Origin: Diphasiastrum complanatum
Taxonomy: Eukaryota > Streptophyta > Lycopodiopsida > Lycopodiales > Lycopodiaceae
DNA length: 64,000 bases
Assembly: GCA_029204225.1 (NCBI GenBank)
Contig: CM055092.1
Location: 78,876,527-78,940,526, forward strand
Reading direction: 5' to 3'
The notes under the pieces: generated by a model
What the model saw: only the letters and a program-made list of their open reading frames with translations
The model's database searches: none
What the model was told of the DNA's origin: nothing
Shown: positions 1 through 10,787 of the stretch, piece after piece
Position numbering within the stretch: the first letter of the stretch is position 1
How the letters are laid out: each line of letters begins with the position of its first letter
Translations under genes and position numbers: made by a program

Positions 1-1048
1 ATGTTTTTCTTGATTGAATTATGGTACTCTCCCTGCAATTCCAGAATTTATTGTTGTGGCTCTTGCCTCAAGGTCGAGATTGTTTGAGACACCATGTTAG
101 TGCCCTTATGAGCACTGTGATGTTATTCTTAAGCAGCGGTAAAATTTTCCAGCATGGTTTGAAGTGTCAATAACAATGTGCCCTGTGTAGGATTCCAGGT
201 ACACCACCTTATAAAAATAGCAAAAAGTCCCTGATTTTCCTCCTGGAAAAAGCAAGTATGACAATATGCAGTGTCAATCGCCATTTCCCTAGGTGTTTTT
301 GTTGGGAAACGTGTTTCCCCATGATGGGAAATGAGTGTGAGAAACATCATTTCCCAAAACATAAAGAACAAGAAATACCTAAAATAGCTACTAATGGGAA
401 ATGCCCATAATGGGGAAATGAGTGTCCCCATAACAAAGTTCTACTAGAAACAAGTTTCCACGTTTCCGAGAGCTTGTGAGAAACTCCTACAAAGAAATCA
501 TTGGGGCTAAGCCCCTCATGACCAAGTGTTCACATTGTGCCAACCTCCTAGTAATCATTTGTGTGACAATCTTATTTATTGGCTAGAATTTATTGAGACC
601 TTAATATTTCAGTCAAATGTTATAAATTTGTCAAACTTTCATCACAATATCATGACATGTTTCCCAAATCTTGTTTCTCAAAAGACCTTGACATACAAAT
701 CTCAAAGTCAGAAAAAAAATGTAGAATTAATGTGGGAGGGGAGGCTCCTATCCGAGGATCTAAAGATTTCTCTATTGTTCTCATGAGATTCCCTCTCTCT
801 TGGCTGCCTGATTCCTGATGTGCGTGCTAGGCCCTGGGCAATATGCCCTTTTAGTGAATGCATCAAAACAAATGTTTAGGAAACTTAAAAGTTTCAAAAG
901 GCCTTCAAGGATCAATTTTTGGCATTGCCTTGCAAAAGACAATGCTATATGTTCAAGTTGGTCAATGGAGTCTCTGCAAAAGTTAACTTTAAAGTGAATG
1001 TCTTAAATTATAAGGATATGTGCACACAAAAAAGCTTTTCCCCATTGC
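1..1048. other. Unassigned DNA left of copia A
   Basis: No coding frame here resembles a known protein; the short open frames lack domain signatures. The only structure seen is a run of GGGAAA/TTTCCC motifs at about 290-440, listed separately. The last five bases (1044-1048, ATTGC) are the left target-site duplication of copia A. Confidence 0.5.
290..440. repeat. Cluster of GGGAAAC/GTTTCCC inverted motifs
   Basis: At 304-319 the arms GGGAAAC and GTTTCCC face each other around a central GT, and further GGGAAA/TTTCCC words follow up to about 440. The same type of motif is dense at 42115-42237, at the front of a hAT-like relic. Subterminal short inverted motifs are typical of hAT elements, so this may be a non-autonomous hAT end, but no terminal inverted repeat or 8-bp target duplication was found. 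Confidence 0.3.
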
Positions 1049-1730
1049 TGTAAAAATTACAGCAAATAAGGATCCTAAAACACTTGAAATGATGAGGGAA
1101 ACAATAGATTATGATTTCATAAGATTAGCACAAGTTGAACCATCAAAATCCATCAAAAATCTATGCTTGAACCTCACTAAATGGCCCAAATCCTTGAAGA
1201 AGGCTTCACACGTGTGAAAGTACGGCCTCCCACAGTCTGAGTACTGTACACCAGACCTACATTCAATCCTATAATCATTAGTAATCACAAGTACTCAAAC
1301 AATTATGAACATAGAGAGCAATTGCACCATTATGAGAGAAAAAACATGAAATTGCTTGATTGATTTTGGTGAGATATCATCACCTATATATACATGATCC
1401 ATCACGGTTTTGGGCAGGTATGAGTAGCCCTAAACCTATCCCTAATGCTAATTTTGGTGGATCTTTCATCCCTACCAAGTTAGGGTTGGAATCTTGGAGA
1501 TCCCTCAACAATGCAAAAATTACCAAAAATAGCTCCTATTTTTTCTCCCTTGTATCTAAGCATAATTTGGACTCATTCCAAAGGTTCTAACACTTAGGTC
1601 TACTTGAGAACATCCTTATGAATGGAATCCTATGCTATTTGGCACGTGTGACAAGCCACATCATGACCATCTAACTATTTACAAGTCATATGACCAAAAC
1701 TAGTCAAGCTAGAATTGTGAATTTTTAACA
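1049..1730 (-). repeat. 3' LTR of copia A
   Basis: 682 bp, flush with the target duplication on the left and with the purine tract on the right. On the minus strand it starts TGTTAAAAATTCAC and ends TTTTTACA. It appears identical to 6525-7206, including a 76-codon open frame that occurs in both and is simply LTR sequence. Confidence 0.96.
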
Positions 1731-1741
1731 CTCCTCCTCAC
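1731..1741 (-). other. Polypurine tract of copia A
   Basis: On the minus strand GTGAGGAGGAG directly precedes the 3' LTR and follows the Gag-Pol stop by three bases. This is the expected second-strand primer site. Confidence 0.85.
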
Positions 1742-1744
1742 TAT

Positions 1745-4700
1745 CTAGCTTGGTTCAATCATTGCTTTACTAATCACTCCAAGTGATGATCTGAACTTCA
1801 TAAAAGGTGTCTTTTGAAGTGGTTTAGTAAGTAGATCAGCTACACATTCATTGCTTGGAACATGCTCCAAAGCAATCTCCTTGGCTTGCACCATTTCTCT
1901 CACAAAGTGATGGCATATCTCAATGTGCTTAGATCTTGCATGGAAGATTGGGTTAGATGCAAGGTGTTGGGCTGATATATTGTCATTGTAGATGATTGGT
2001 GCCTCCTCTGAATCCATGATCTTTAGTTCCACCAATAATCTCTTGATCCAAAGTACCTCCTTTGTAGTGGTTGTCAAAGCTTTGTACTCGGCCTCGGTTG
2101 AAGATAGAGATATAGTTTCTTGCTTTTTTGAAAGCCATGAAACCACACCTTCTCCTATGAAAGTTGAATAGGCACTTGTTGATTTCCTATCCCTCTTGTC
2201 CCCTGCAAAATCTGAATCACTAAATGTATGAAGGTTAATCGCATCTCCTCTATATAGAATCCCAAAATCCAATGTACCCGAGATGTATCTTAGAATCCTC
2301 TTAGCCTTTTTCCAATGGATATTCAATGGCTTTTGCATGGATTGGCTCAACCTACATACACTAAAGCTAAGATCTGGTCTAGTTATAGTGATCCACATTA
2401 AGGAACCTATAAGTTGCCTAAACAAAGTGATGTCCATGAAGGATCTTTCATCATCTTCATTTGGCACTTTTACATCTTGCTCCATTGGTGTGTCAACACT
2501 TTTGCATACTTCCATCTTAAACTTCTTCAAAAGACTTTGAGCATAGTTTACTTGACTTATAAAGATAAAATCAGACCCTCTAAGTACTTCTATGCCTAAG
2601 ATGAAGTGAAGACACCCTAGATCTACCATCTTGAACTCTAAGGATAGATCTATCTTGATTTTTTCAATACCATCAACACTATTTCCACTAATGATGATGT
2701 CATCTACATAAATGAGTAAAAGTACAATACCAACATCATCAAACTTAATGTAAAGAGTGGGATCATATTCACTTTGAACAAAAGAAAGTGAAATAAGATA
2801 GCAATGTAGTCTTGAATTCCAAGATCTCGAGGCTTGCTTCAAGCCATAGATGCTTCTTTGGAGATGGCATACTTTGTTCTCCATTCCATGCTTGATGAAC
2901 CCTTGTGGCTGCTCCATATAGATATCCTCTTCCAAAAAACCATTCAAGAAAGCATTAGAGACATCCATTTGACATAGAATCCATCCAAAATGTGATGCAA
3001 GTGCAATGATTAGTCTTATTGTGACCATCTTGGCCACGGGTGCAAAAGTTTCCTCATAGTCTATCCCTCTCTCTTGAGCATAACCTTTTGCAACTAATCT
3101 TGCTTTATGTTTGTTAACACTCCCATTTGCATTCAACTTAAGCTTGAAGACCCACTTGCATCCTATTACATTCCTTTGAGGTCTCTCAACAAGCAACCAA
3201 GTTTCATTCTCAATCAAGGCATCATACTCATCCAACATAGCTTTATACCATTCTTTGGAGTTCAATGCATCTTCAACATTAGACGGTTCTTCAAAACTAG
3301 ATAAAGCATAAGAAGTGGATGAGATACCCTCAACTTGCTGTCCTTTGCCTTGATATGTGAGCCTTGATGGCTCCACTTTTGCCCTTGAAGATCTCCTTGG
3401 TGTGATAGGTGGGTTTGGTGCTTGCTCCTCCATGAGCTCCTCCTCAAAACCAAGATCTTGCTCCTCGGCCATCTTCTTCTTGATTGTTGGAGCACTTGAG
3501 CCTTCTTCAAGCATATGCATATGATGTTCATCAAAGATGACATCCCTTGAAACAACAAATTTGTTCAAGGATGGGAGATAGACTTTGTAGCCCTTGCTTG
3601 AGCTTGCATATCCAAGCATGATCCCTCTTGTGGAAGATGGATCCTCCTTGGTTCTTGTTTCCAATGGCACATGCACATAACATATACACCCAAAAACTTT
3701 CAAGTGATTAAGATTGGGTTTCTTTCCATACAACATCTCATAAGGAGTTTTGCCTTCAATTGCTTTGCAAGACACCCTATTCATCAAGTAGTTTGCACAT
3801 ACAAGAGACTCACCCCAAAAGGATTTGGGCAAACAAGCATCTAATCTTAAAGCCTTAGAACATTCACATAATGTTCTATTCCTTCTTTCAGCAACTCCAT
3901 TTTGTTGAGGAGTGTAAGGACAAGAAGTCTCTTTCTTGATCCCTTCCTCCTCACAAAAGGCCTTGAACTCATTGGAGATGAATTCTCCACCATTGTCACT
4001 TCTAAGAATCTTGATGCTATGATTATGATGCTTTTCCACAAACAACTTGAACTTTACAAAAGTATCAAATACTTGAGACTTGAAGGAAAGTAAGAACACC
4101 CAACAATATCTTGAGTAGTCATCAATGAAGGTCAAAAACATGGATGAACCTCCATTAGATTTGGTGCTAGAAATGTGCACATCCGAGTGTATGAGTTCAA
4201 GAGGATGAGATGACTTTGTGATGGAGTTAGAAAACACCTTCTTATGTGCCTTGGATAAGGCACAAGCTTCACAAACCTTGTCTTCCTTCCCAATAGACCT
4301 TGGTAGGCCTAAAGCATACTCCTCCTTGATCATAGCCTCCATGGAACCCGAGTTGACATGTCCAAGTCTTTTGTGCCATAAAGTAAAGGTAGATATCTTG
4401 CTCTTCTCGGCCAACATGACAACATTAGTATCCACAAATGCATCCAGCTTATAAAGTTTGCCAGGTCTAGTGCCCTTAGCCACTATCTTACCCTTCTTCT
4501 TGATGAAACATTCATTTGAAGCAAAGTCAACATTGAAACCATTGTCTACCATTTGGCCAACACTTAGTAGATTCTTTGTTATTGTAGGAATGTACAAAAC
4601 ACCTTCTATGTTGATCTTTTTGGAAGATCCTAAGCAAAGGGGAATGCTACCAATTCCTTCAATCTTACAAGCTTCATCATTTGCTGTATAGATAGACTTT

Positions 4701-5713
4701 ATAGGTCCATCATAAGATAAGAGAGAAGAGAAAAACTCCCTTTTACTAGTCATGTGTGAACTAGCACCCGAGTCAATCCACCAAGGATCTTCTCCTTTGA
4801 AGCTTGTTGAAGAAAATATGGACATCATGAGAGAGTCCTCATGTGAACTCTCCTCCTCCTCCTCTTTGCTCATGTTGGCTTGGCTTTGATCTTGCTTCCT
4901 CTTGAAGCATTCCGAGGCATAATGCCCCATCTTGCTACAATAGTAGCACTTCACCTTTGATTTGTCCTTCTTGACTTTGGTGGTTGATGGAGATGCCTTT
5001 GGGGGTCCTTCTTGATCCTCAAGCTTTGTAGACTTCTTGAATGTTGATCCTTTGCCTTTGGACTTGCCTTTGCCTTTGGTGAAGAGAGCTTGGTCATCTC
5101 CACCTTGGATGGAAAGCCTATCCATCCTCTCTTGCATTTGGCTCCTTCTTGATTCCTCGGCCATGAGCGTGCCTTGGAGTTCTTCAAGTATGGGTAGCTT
5201 ACCCATAATTGCATATCCCTGAACCAAATTGTCAAATTCAAAGCTTAGTCCATTCAATATGAGTTGAACAAGCTCTTCATCCTTGATAGGGTCACCTATA
5301 AAGGCTAGCTCTTTGTTCAATTCCTTTACTCTTAGGACAAAAGTATGTGCACTCTCTCCTTTCTTTTGATACCTTCTATAGATTTGATTCTTCAAAGCTA
5401 ACATTCTAGTTTGGTTCTTGGATTCATAGACCTTTTGCAAAGTCTCCCAAGCATCTTGAGCTGAAGTGCAATCTCCTACCTCTCTTAAGAGTTCATTTGC
5501 AACATTCATTTTTATGCAATGTAGTGCAACATTGCACCTCTTGATGTATTTGGCTTTTTCTTGAGGATGAATAGGTTCACCCTCCTTACCATTTACAATT
5601 TCCATCAGATCTTGCATGATCATGATAGATTCCATTCTAACTTTCCATATGGAATAGTTAGTTTTGTTGAGCCTTTCATTAGTATCCAAAAGATATGCAT
5701 TTATAGATGCCAT
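1745..5713 (-). CDS. Copia Gag-Pol polyprotein, intact
   Basis: A 1322-residue single-frame polyprotein that makes the virus-like particle and carries out proteolysis, reverse transcription and integration. Domains in order: UBN2-type Gag (about 1-230); CX2CX4HX4C zinc knuckle with C256, C259, H264, C269; aspartic protease DSG at 314-316; integrase zinc module H447, H452, C481, C484; integrase catalytic triad D511, D573, E609 with D-35-E spacing; reverse transcriptase with YVDD at 1002-1005; RNase H acidic residues near D1166, D1168 and E1207. There is no stop or frameshift, and all visible catalytic residues are present. The start codon lies 811 bp inside the 5' LTR, leaving a long leader. 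Together with matching LTRs this suggests a potentially autonomous copy; activity is inference. Confidence 0.96.
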   Translation of the reverse strand: MASINAYLLDTNERLNKTNYSIWKVRMESIMIMQDLMEIVNGKEGEPIHPQEKAKYIKRCNVALHCIKMNVANELLREVGDCTSAQDAWETLQKVYESKNQTRMLALKNQIYRRYQKKGESAHTFVLRVKELNKELAFIGDPIKDEELVQLILNGLSFEFDNLVQGYAIMGKLPILEELQGTLMAEESRRSQMQERMDRLSIQGGDDQALFTKGKGKSKGKGSTFKKSTKLEDQEGPPKASPSTTKVKKDKSKVKCYYCSKMGHYASECFKRKQDQSQANMSKEEEEESSHEDSLMMSIFSSTSFKGEDPWWIDSGASSHMTSKREFFSSLLSYDGPIKSIYTANDEACKIEGIGSIPLCLGSSKKINIEGVLYIPTITKNLLSVGQMVDNGFNVDFASNECFIKKKGKIVAKGTRPGKLYKLDAFVDTNVVMLAEKSKISTFTLWHKRLGHVNSGSMEAMIKEEYALGLPRSIGKEDKVCEACALSKAHKKVFSNSITKSSHPLELIHSDVHISSTKSNGGSSMFLTFIDDYSRYCWVFLLSFKSQVFDTFVKFKLFVEKHHNHSIKILRSDNGGEFISNEFKAFCEEEGIKKETSCPYTPQQNGVAERRNRTLCECSKALRLDACLPKSFWGESLVCANYLMNRVSCKAIEGKTPYEMLYGKKPNLNHLKVFGCICYVHVPLETRTKEDPSSTRGIMLGYASSSKGYKVYLPSLNKFVVSRDVIFDEHHMHMLEEGSSAPTIKKKMAEEQDLGFEEELMEEQAPNPPITPRRSSRAKVEPSRLTYQGKGQQVEGISSTSYALSSFEEPSNVEDALNSKEWYKAMLDEYDALIENETWLLVERPQRNVIGCKWVFKLKLNANGSVNKHKARLVAKGYAQERGIDYEETFAPVAKMVTIRLIIALASHFGWILCQMDVSNAFLNGFLEEDIYMEQPQGFIKHGMENKVCHLQRSIYGLKQASRSWNSRLHCYLISLSFVQSEYDPTLYIKFDDVGIVLLLIYVDDIIISGNSVDGIEKIKIDLSLEFKMVDLGCLHFILGIEVLRGSDFIFISQVNYAQSLLKKFKMEVCKSVDTPMEQDVKVPNEDDERSFMDITLFRQLIGSLMWITITRPDLSFSVCRLSQSMQKPLNIHWKKAKRILRYISGTLDFGILYRGDAINLHTFSDSDFAGDKRDRKSTSAYSTFIGEGVVSWLSKKQETISLSSTEAEYKALTTTTKEVLWIKRLLVELKIMDSEEAPIIYNDNISAQHLASNPIFHARSKHIEICHHFVREMVQAKEIALEHVPSNECVADLLTKPLQKTPFMKFRSSLGVISKAMIEPS

Positions 5714-6511
5714 CTAGTCTCCTAATCAAGGACTTGACACAAATGGAGGTTACTTCTATTGATTTGATTGAAGGTCTACCTTATCCCACTTCTTAGGGAC
5801 CTGAAAAGATCAGTAATAGACTTCCTATAAAGATCTAATAATGATCTCTAACAAAATCAAATCATAGAATACTAGAAACAATGCACTTGCTTGATTGAAG
5901 TAGACAATACTAGTAGAATTGCCCCTCTTTCTATAAAGAACATTAGAGCTTCCAAATGATCTGATCAAGAGTGAGTTTCAGCAACCTAATATACTTCCAA
6001 AATCACTTGTAAAAGATCTAAATGAAACTTAATGAGGATGCAACACAATCTACTATCCAATCACAAGCAAAAAATGATCAAAATTGATGAAAAATTGATC
6101 TAATTTGGTGCATAAGTCAAGCAATGGTTGGACTGAACCTAAATCACTTTAGGAGGTGCCTACTACACCTTAGAACAGCCTTGAAGAGTCCCCAAAACTC
6201 TGATCTTCCCTCTCCTTGAATGCTAGAAAGCCTTCTCTATGAAATCACCTCCAAAACTCGCTTAGAAATCAATGCTTGGAGCAAGCAAAACTTGCTATCT
6301 TGGTAATGTGAATTGAATTCAACTTTGCCTCTGGTTTTAGACACCTAAACACCTGCAAATGAAGTCACACAACACCAATCTCCAATGTATTTGACTCACT
6401 TTGAGTTCTAGAATCAATACTAGATGCTAAGATCCAATCTACACAAGATTTAGATCAAAAATTGTGATCAAATTGAATGCAAACCAAGGATTTAGCTCAT
6501 TTCAGCCTTTA

Positions 6512-6524
6512 GGCTCTGATACCA
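6512..6524 (-). other. Primer-binding site of copia A
   Basis: The minus strand reads TGGTATCAGAGCC immediately after the 5' LTR. This is complementary to the 3' end of plant initiator tRNA-Met, the usual primer of copia elements. Confidence 0.95.
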
Positions 6525-7206
6525 TGTAAAAATTACAGCAAATAAGGATCCTAAAACACTTGAAATGATGAGGGAAACAATAGATTATGATTTCATAAGA
6601 TTAGCACAAGTTGAACCATCAAAATCCATCAAAAATCTATGCTTGAACCTCACTAAATGGCCCAAATCCTTGAAGAAGGCTTCACACGTGTGAAAGTACG
6701 GCCTCCCACAGTCTGAGTACTGTACACCAGACCTACATTCAATCCTATAATCATTAGTAATCACAAGTACTCAAACAATTATGAACATAGAGAGCAATTG
6801 CACCATTATGAGAGAAAAAACATGAAATTGCTTGATTGATTTTGGTGAGATATCATCACCTATATATACATGATCCATCACGGTTTTGGGCAGGTATGAG
6901 TAGCCCTAAACCTATCCCTAATGCTAATTTTGGTGGATCTTTCATCCCTACCAAGTTAGGGTTGGAATCTTGGAGATCCCTCAACAATGCAAAAATTACC
7001 AAAAATAGCTCCTATTTTTTCTCCCTTGTATCTAAGCATAATTTGGACTCATTCCAAAGGTTCTAACACTTAGGTCTACTTGAGAACATCCTTATGAATG
7101 GAATCCTATGCTATTTGGCACGTGTGACAAGCCACATCATGACCATCTAACTATTTACAAGTCATATGACCAAAACTAGTCAAGCTAGAATTGTGAATTT
7201 TTAACA
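6525..7206 (-). repeat. 5' LTR of copia A
   Basis: 682 bp, apparently identical to the 3' LTR. It starts (minus strand) right after the target duplication 7207-7211 and ends at the primer-binding site. It should hold the element's promoter; a TATATA stretch near 6861-6869 (plus strand) is a candidate TATA region. Confidence 0.96.
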
Positions 7207-7239
7207 ATTGCTAAGGCCTTAATTGCAAGAACTTGATGC

Positions 7240-7515
7240 TTTAGATGCACCTCAATATGCAAGTTGTAAATAGCAAAATTTCATGTGCCTCTCTTTTGTC
7301 TTACATGCATGTCCTCATTTTAGATGCACCTCTATATGCAATTCAGAAATAACAAAAAAATTATGACTCTATTTTTCTTGCATGCATGCCCACGCTTTAG
7401 ATGCAGCTCTTCATGTCCCTCTCTTTTCCTTGCATGTATACCCACGCTTTAAATGCAACTTTATATGCAAGTCATAGATAGCAAAAAAAATTCGGGTCCC
7501 TCTTTTTTTCCTGCA
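7240..7515. repeat. Short tandem repeat, about 75-bp units
   Basis: Units beginning with a TTTAGATGCA-like phrase start at about 7242, 7317, 7393 and 7447. Each holds variants of 'ATATGCAA', an A-run and 'TTGCATGCATG'. Spacings are about 75, 76 and 54 bp, so the copies are degenerate. No gene is present. Confidence 0.6.
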
Positions 7516-7900
7516 TGCAATTCTAGCCTCGTAACTTGGATGACACACCAACATCATCACCAAGAATAATAATGAAATAAAAATTCATCTATTTGTATTC
7601 ACAAAATCATTTCACATGTTCTTTTTATTTTTGTCATATCTCTACTCATGCACACACTTTGAATCAGAGTTCAATCCTTGAAATAAGAAAAGGAAATGCC
7701 AACCATTATATTAGAGCTCCAACACAACTATGATTTGAAAATAGCTAATTATCTTGCATCCAACTATAAACAATCACAATTGTTTACTCAAGGTATTTGT
7801 GGCAATGCCTTTGTCGTACATGTACCACAATGTTCTCGTTATCATAAAAATGTGAAGTAGATGGTCATGTTGCCATTATACTTAACATGTTTGAAGTGGA

Positions 7901-8270
7901 TTGAATCATGCAAAGAACTTCATTCCTTTGAAAATTATGTACTATGTATTCAATGGAAAGAAGCCCTCCAATTCATATCAAACTTTCATCATGAGCATTT
8001 CAGCAGGGGAGAGATTATCCACTTATGAGAAGCAAGCTAGATGGCTACTACAAGAAGAACAAATGAGAAATTTTTTGAATCAAAGATATAGGTCTTAGTT
8101 GCAAGAATAAAAGAGACAACAACGACAATAAGACAGTTTTTCACCAAGAGGTAGACATTTTGGAAGGGGCACATTTGCCAAAGTGGAGGAAAAGACAATG
8201 TGGGTCCATCAGAATTGGAGATAGGGCAATGCAAATCAAAAACATTTCAACATGGCATTCTTATAGGGTC
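7901..8270 (+). pseudogene. Copia gag fragment
   Basis: The frame at 7901-8098 contains a stretch of the type YQTFI-(x)-SERL/GERLSTYE followed by LLQEEQ, which is the late-Gag signature of plant copia elements (compare the LLQEEQ stretch in copia C at about 53380). The frame then stops, and downstream codons rich in R, G and F resemble the basic region before a zinc knuckle. No LTR or other domain is attached, so it is an isolated relic. Confidence 0.6.
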
Positions 8271-10039
8271 ATTTTTTTAATTCAGAACTCCTCTAATGGA
8301 TGAATCACCTAGTATAGTTGCTTTTACGAACAAGTTTCTTAATTTTTTGTTTTATTTGTAAATTAAAATATTCTTGATGTGTCTCTAGTCCTTCACAAAA
8401 TGTTTTTTCCTAGAGCAGATGGAATGGATGGTGTTGTAGTGTCTTGATCTTCAAATTCATTTTTTTCTTTCACCTGTGGATTGAATCAAACATTTGATAT
8501 AGTTTTAGAACTTTACTTCAAAAGCAATTTTAGTGTTATACTGTAACTTTAATATAGTTCCAGTAGCTTGATATTATCGATCAACTATCAATAGATAATA
8601 GGAAAGTGATTATTTCAATGCATATAAATCAGTAATTATCGCAACTCTTGTACAACTGCTATAAATATCATGTACTCATACGTTTTCAAGCAATTTTAAC
8701 TAAAGTAATATCTTATTTTTCTATTGTGCAATGTGCTAAGACTGAATGTTGGTCTTGTGTGATAATCAATTAGTGATAGTTTTTGTTCTAAATCAATAAG
8801 TGAAAAAGTATCGAATTTGTCTTTGAAAAGTACACACATGATTCATGATTATTTTAGGTAAGAGACTCATGCATTACACTTGTTTTAGTAATTTCATGTT
8901 TGTGATAGGATGATTTGGTATGATCTATGCCCAATAATCGGTATAATGATAATGTACTTGGATGTGGATGAAATTAACTCTCATATAGAGAATCTGAATT
9001 AGTGAGACATGATAGTGATAATTAGTTTTGAAATGCTTTCAACCATTATTCTACTTAGTGGAGATTAATCTGATGTAATGAAAATATGAATCATCTATTT
9101 GAAGTCATTGAGTAATTCCATCAAGAATAATTCAAACAAGTTAAACTTTGTTTGAGTAATACAATTGAGTTTTATCTATAAAATAAGATGGAATAACATA
9201 AGATTGGATTATCATGAATACATGATTATGTAATAGATATTAAACCATTTTTGGTGTTATTGGATGCCAATAAAAAATATTTAATGAATAGATAACTTGA
9301 TACATAAATACTACATAAAATAATTGAAATGTCATACTATTGAATCTTTTTTCTCTTTCTATGAAACAATAATCTTTAATATCACAACAAAATCTTTACA
9401 ATTTTATTTGGTAAGCTACGATATGAATATATTTTTCTTATTAATTAAATTTGAAGTTTTCCAATAAAATCAAAGTGCATTAAAGTGAGATTGAAATTGC
9501 AAAAGTTGAAGCGTGTCTATCATTCTTTTTTGTGGAGTTTAAACATTTTAAAACACTTCAATAATTCAAAAAAAGAGGTTCAACTTTCAAATGATGGTAT
9601 TTATCCTAAAATTGCCCTCTAATTTAACAACTTGCTTGAAAATTCAATGACTATAGTTTATTTTACTAGCTAAAGTGATGTCTTATGCCTTCTCCTTTAG
9701 TTATGAGCTACTACCGCTTTCAAGTCAAGTGAAATGGTTGTGGAAAAAGCTAGAGGTAGTACCTAAATGAAAGTATTTTAATTAAGAAAGACTTATCAAA
9801 TTTTGAGAGAAATTAATTCTATATTGGATGACTGCACATCATGGACAAGAGAAGTTTGATTGATAAAGTTGATGCAAGACTGTCCACACATGGCAAGTCA
9901 AAATGAGACTTATTTTAATCAAAAACAATATATGGAGCCTTGTGGATGATTATGAAGTTAAGTCAGAATCTCCAAAAGATCCATCAAATTTGTATATACA
10001 GGACAAGAGTTGTCCCTTATATTGGCCTTGGCTTGGCTA
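8271..10039. other. AT-rich stretch without recognisable genes
   Basis: Stop codons are dense in all frames, and no domain signature, tRNA-like fold or repeat array was noticed. It is probably decayed transposon or intergenic sequence. Confidence 0.5.
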
Positions 10040-10780
10040 ATGAGTCACAAATCCAGCACCGGATTTTGGTGGCCAACCCTCTTCAAATATAGCCACAACT
10101 ATGTAAAGGCCTGTGATGTTTTTGTCGAAGGACAAAACGCCCCCAAAAATCTGACTTTATGCTTTTACACCCTGTCACAACTGATCAAGCCTTCCAAAAA
10201 TGGGGAATTGATTATGTTGGCCCTAATAGTCCTGCTAATAGGCACACTCAAGCCAGATAAATCAGTGTGGCTACAAATTATTGTACCAAATGGGCTGAAG
10301 CTAGAGTCGTTCGCAATGCTAACGCGCGTTCTACTACAAAATTTCTCTATGAATAGGTTATTGTTCATTTTGGATGTCCTCTAGAGCTTATAAGCGTAGG
10401 GGTACACATTTTCTTAACTCTATCATAGCCAATCTACTTTCAAAATTTCTTGTTGTACATCACAAAAGTTCCCCGTATTATCCACGATGCAATGGCCAGG
10501 CGGAATCCACCAACAAAATCTTTTGTGGTGTTCTAACCAAGACTATCGAGTCTAGTCGTATCAATTGGGAATAACTCCACGCCGCTTTGTGGGCATATCG
10601 TACTACCCCAAAGAGGGCTACAGGTTTAACTCCTTTCTAGCTCGTAGATGGCCAAGAAGTAGTCACGCCTGTGGAATTCCATATTCCATCCCTATGAGTA
10701 CAATATAATCTGGAGCTAGATAATCGACAGATTCATTGTTTGTATACTAGACCAGATCTTGCATGTCTGCAGAAATATAG
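10040..10780 (+). pseudogene. Ty3/gypsy integrase relic
   Basis: Across three frames one can read, in order, a zinc-module-like stretch (GFWWPTLF, then KACDVF), an integrase core start (WGIDYVGP), KWAEARVVRNAN, RGTHFLN, and the late core SPYYPRCNGQAESTNK with the catalytic glutamate, followed by LHAALWAYRTTPK. This order is typical of plant Ty3/gypsy integrase. At least two frameshifts and several stops interrupt it. It ends abruptly against copia D (minus strand) near 10785. Confidence 0.8.
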
Positions 10781-10787
10781 TGTTTGC

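Larger units (their letters stand above)
1049..7206 (-). mobile_element. Complete Ty1/copia retrotransposon (copia A)
   Basis: A full-length 6158-bp element in minus orientation. It has two 682-bp LTRs (1049-1730 and 6525-7206), TG/CA ends, a 5-bp target duplication ATTGC at 1044-1048 and 7207-7211, a primer-binding site for initiator methionine tRNA, a purine tract, and one uninterrupted Gag-Pol frame. Reading both LTRs base by base I found no difference, so the insertion is very recent. A truncated relative (copia B) lies at 56989-61508 in the opposite orientation. Domain order PR-INT-RT-RH identifies the Ty1/copia superfamily; I do not assign a lineage. Confidence 0.97.

Noticed and set aside
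1360-1590. 76-codon frame repeated at 6836-7066 and inverted at 60967-61197
   Set aside because: It is simply LTR sequence of the copia A/B family, present once per LTR.
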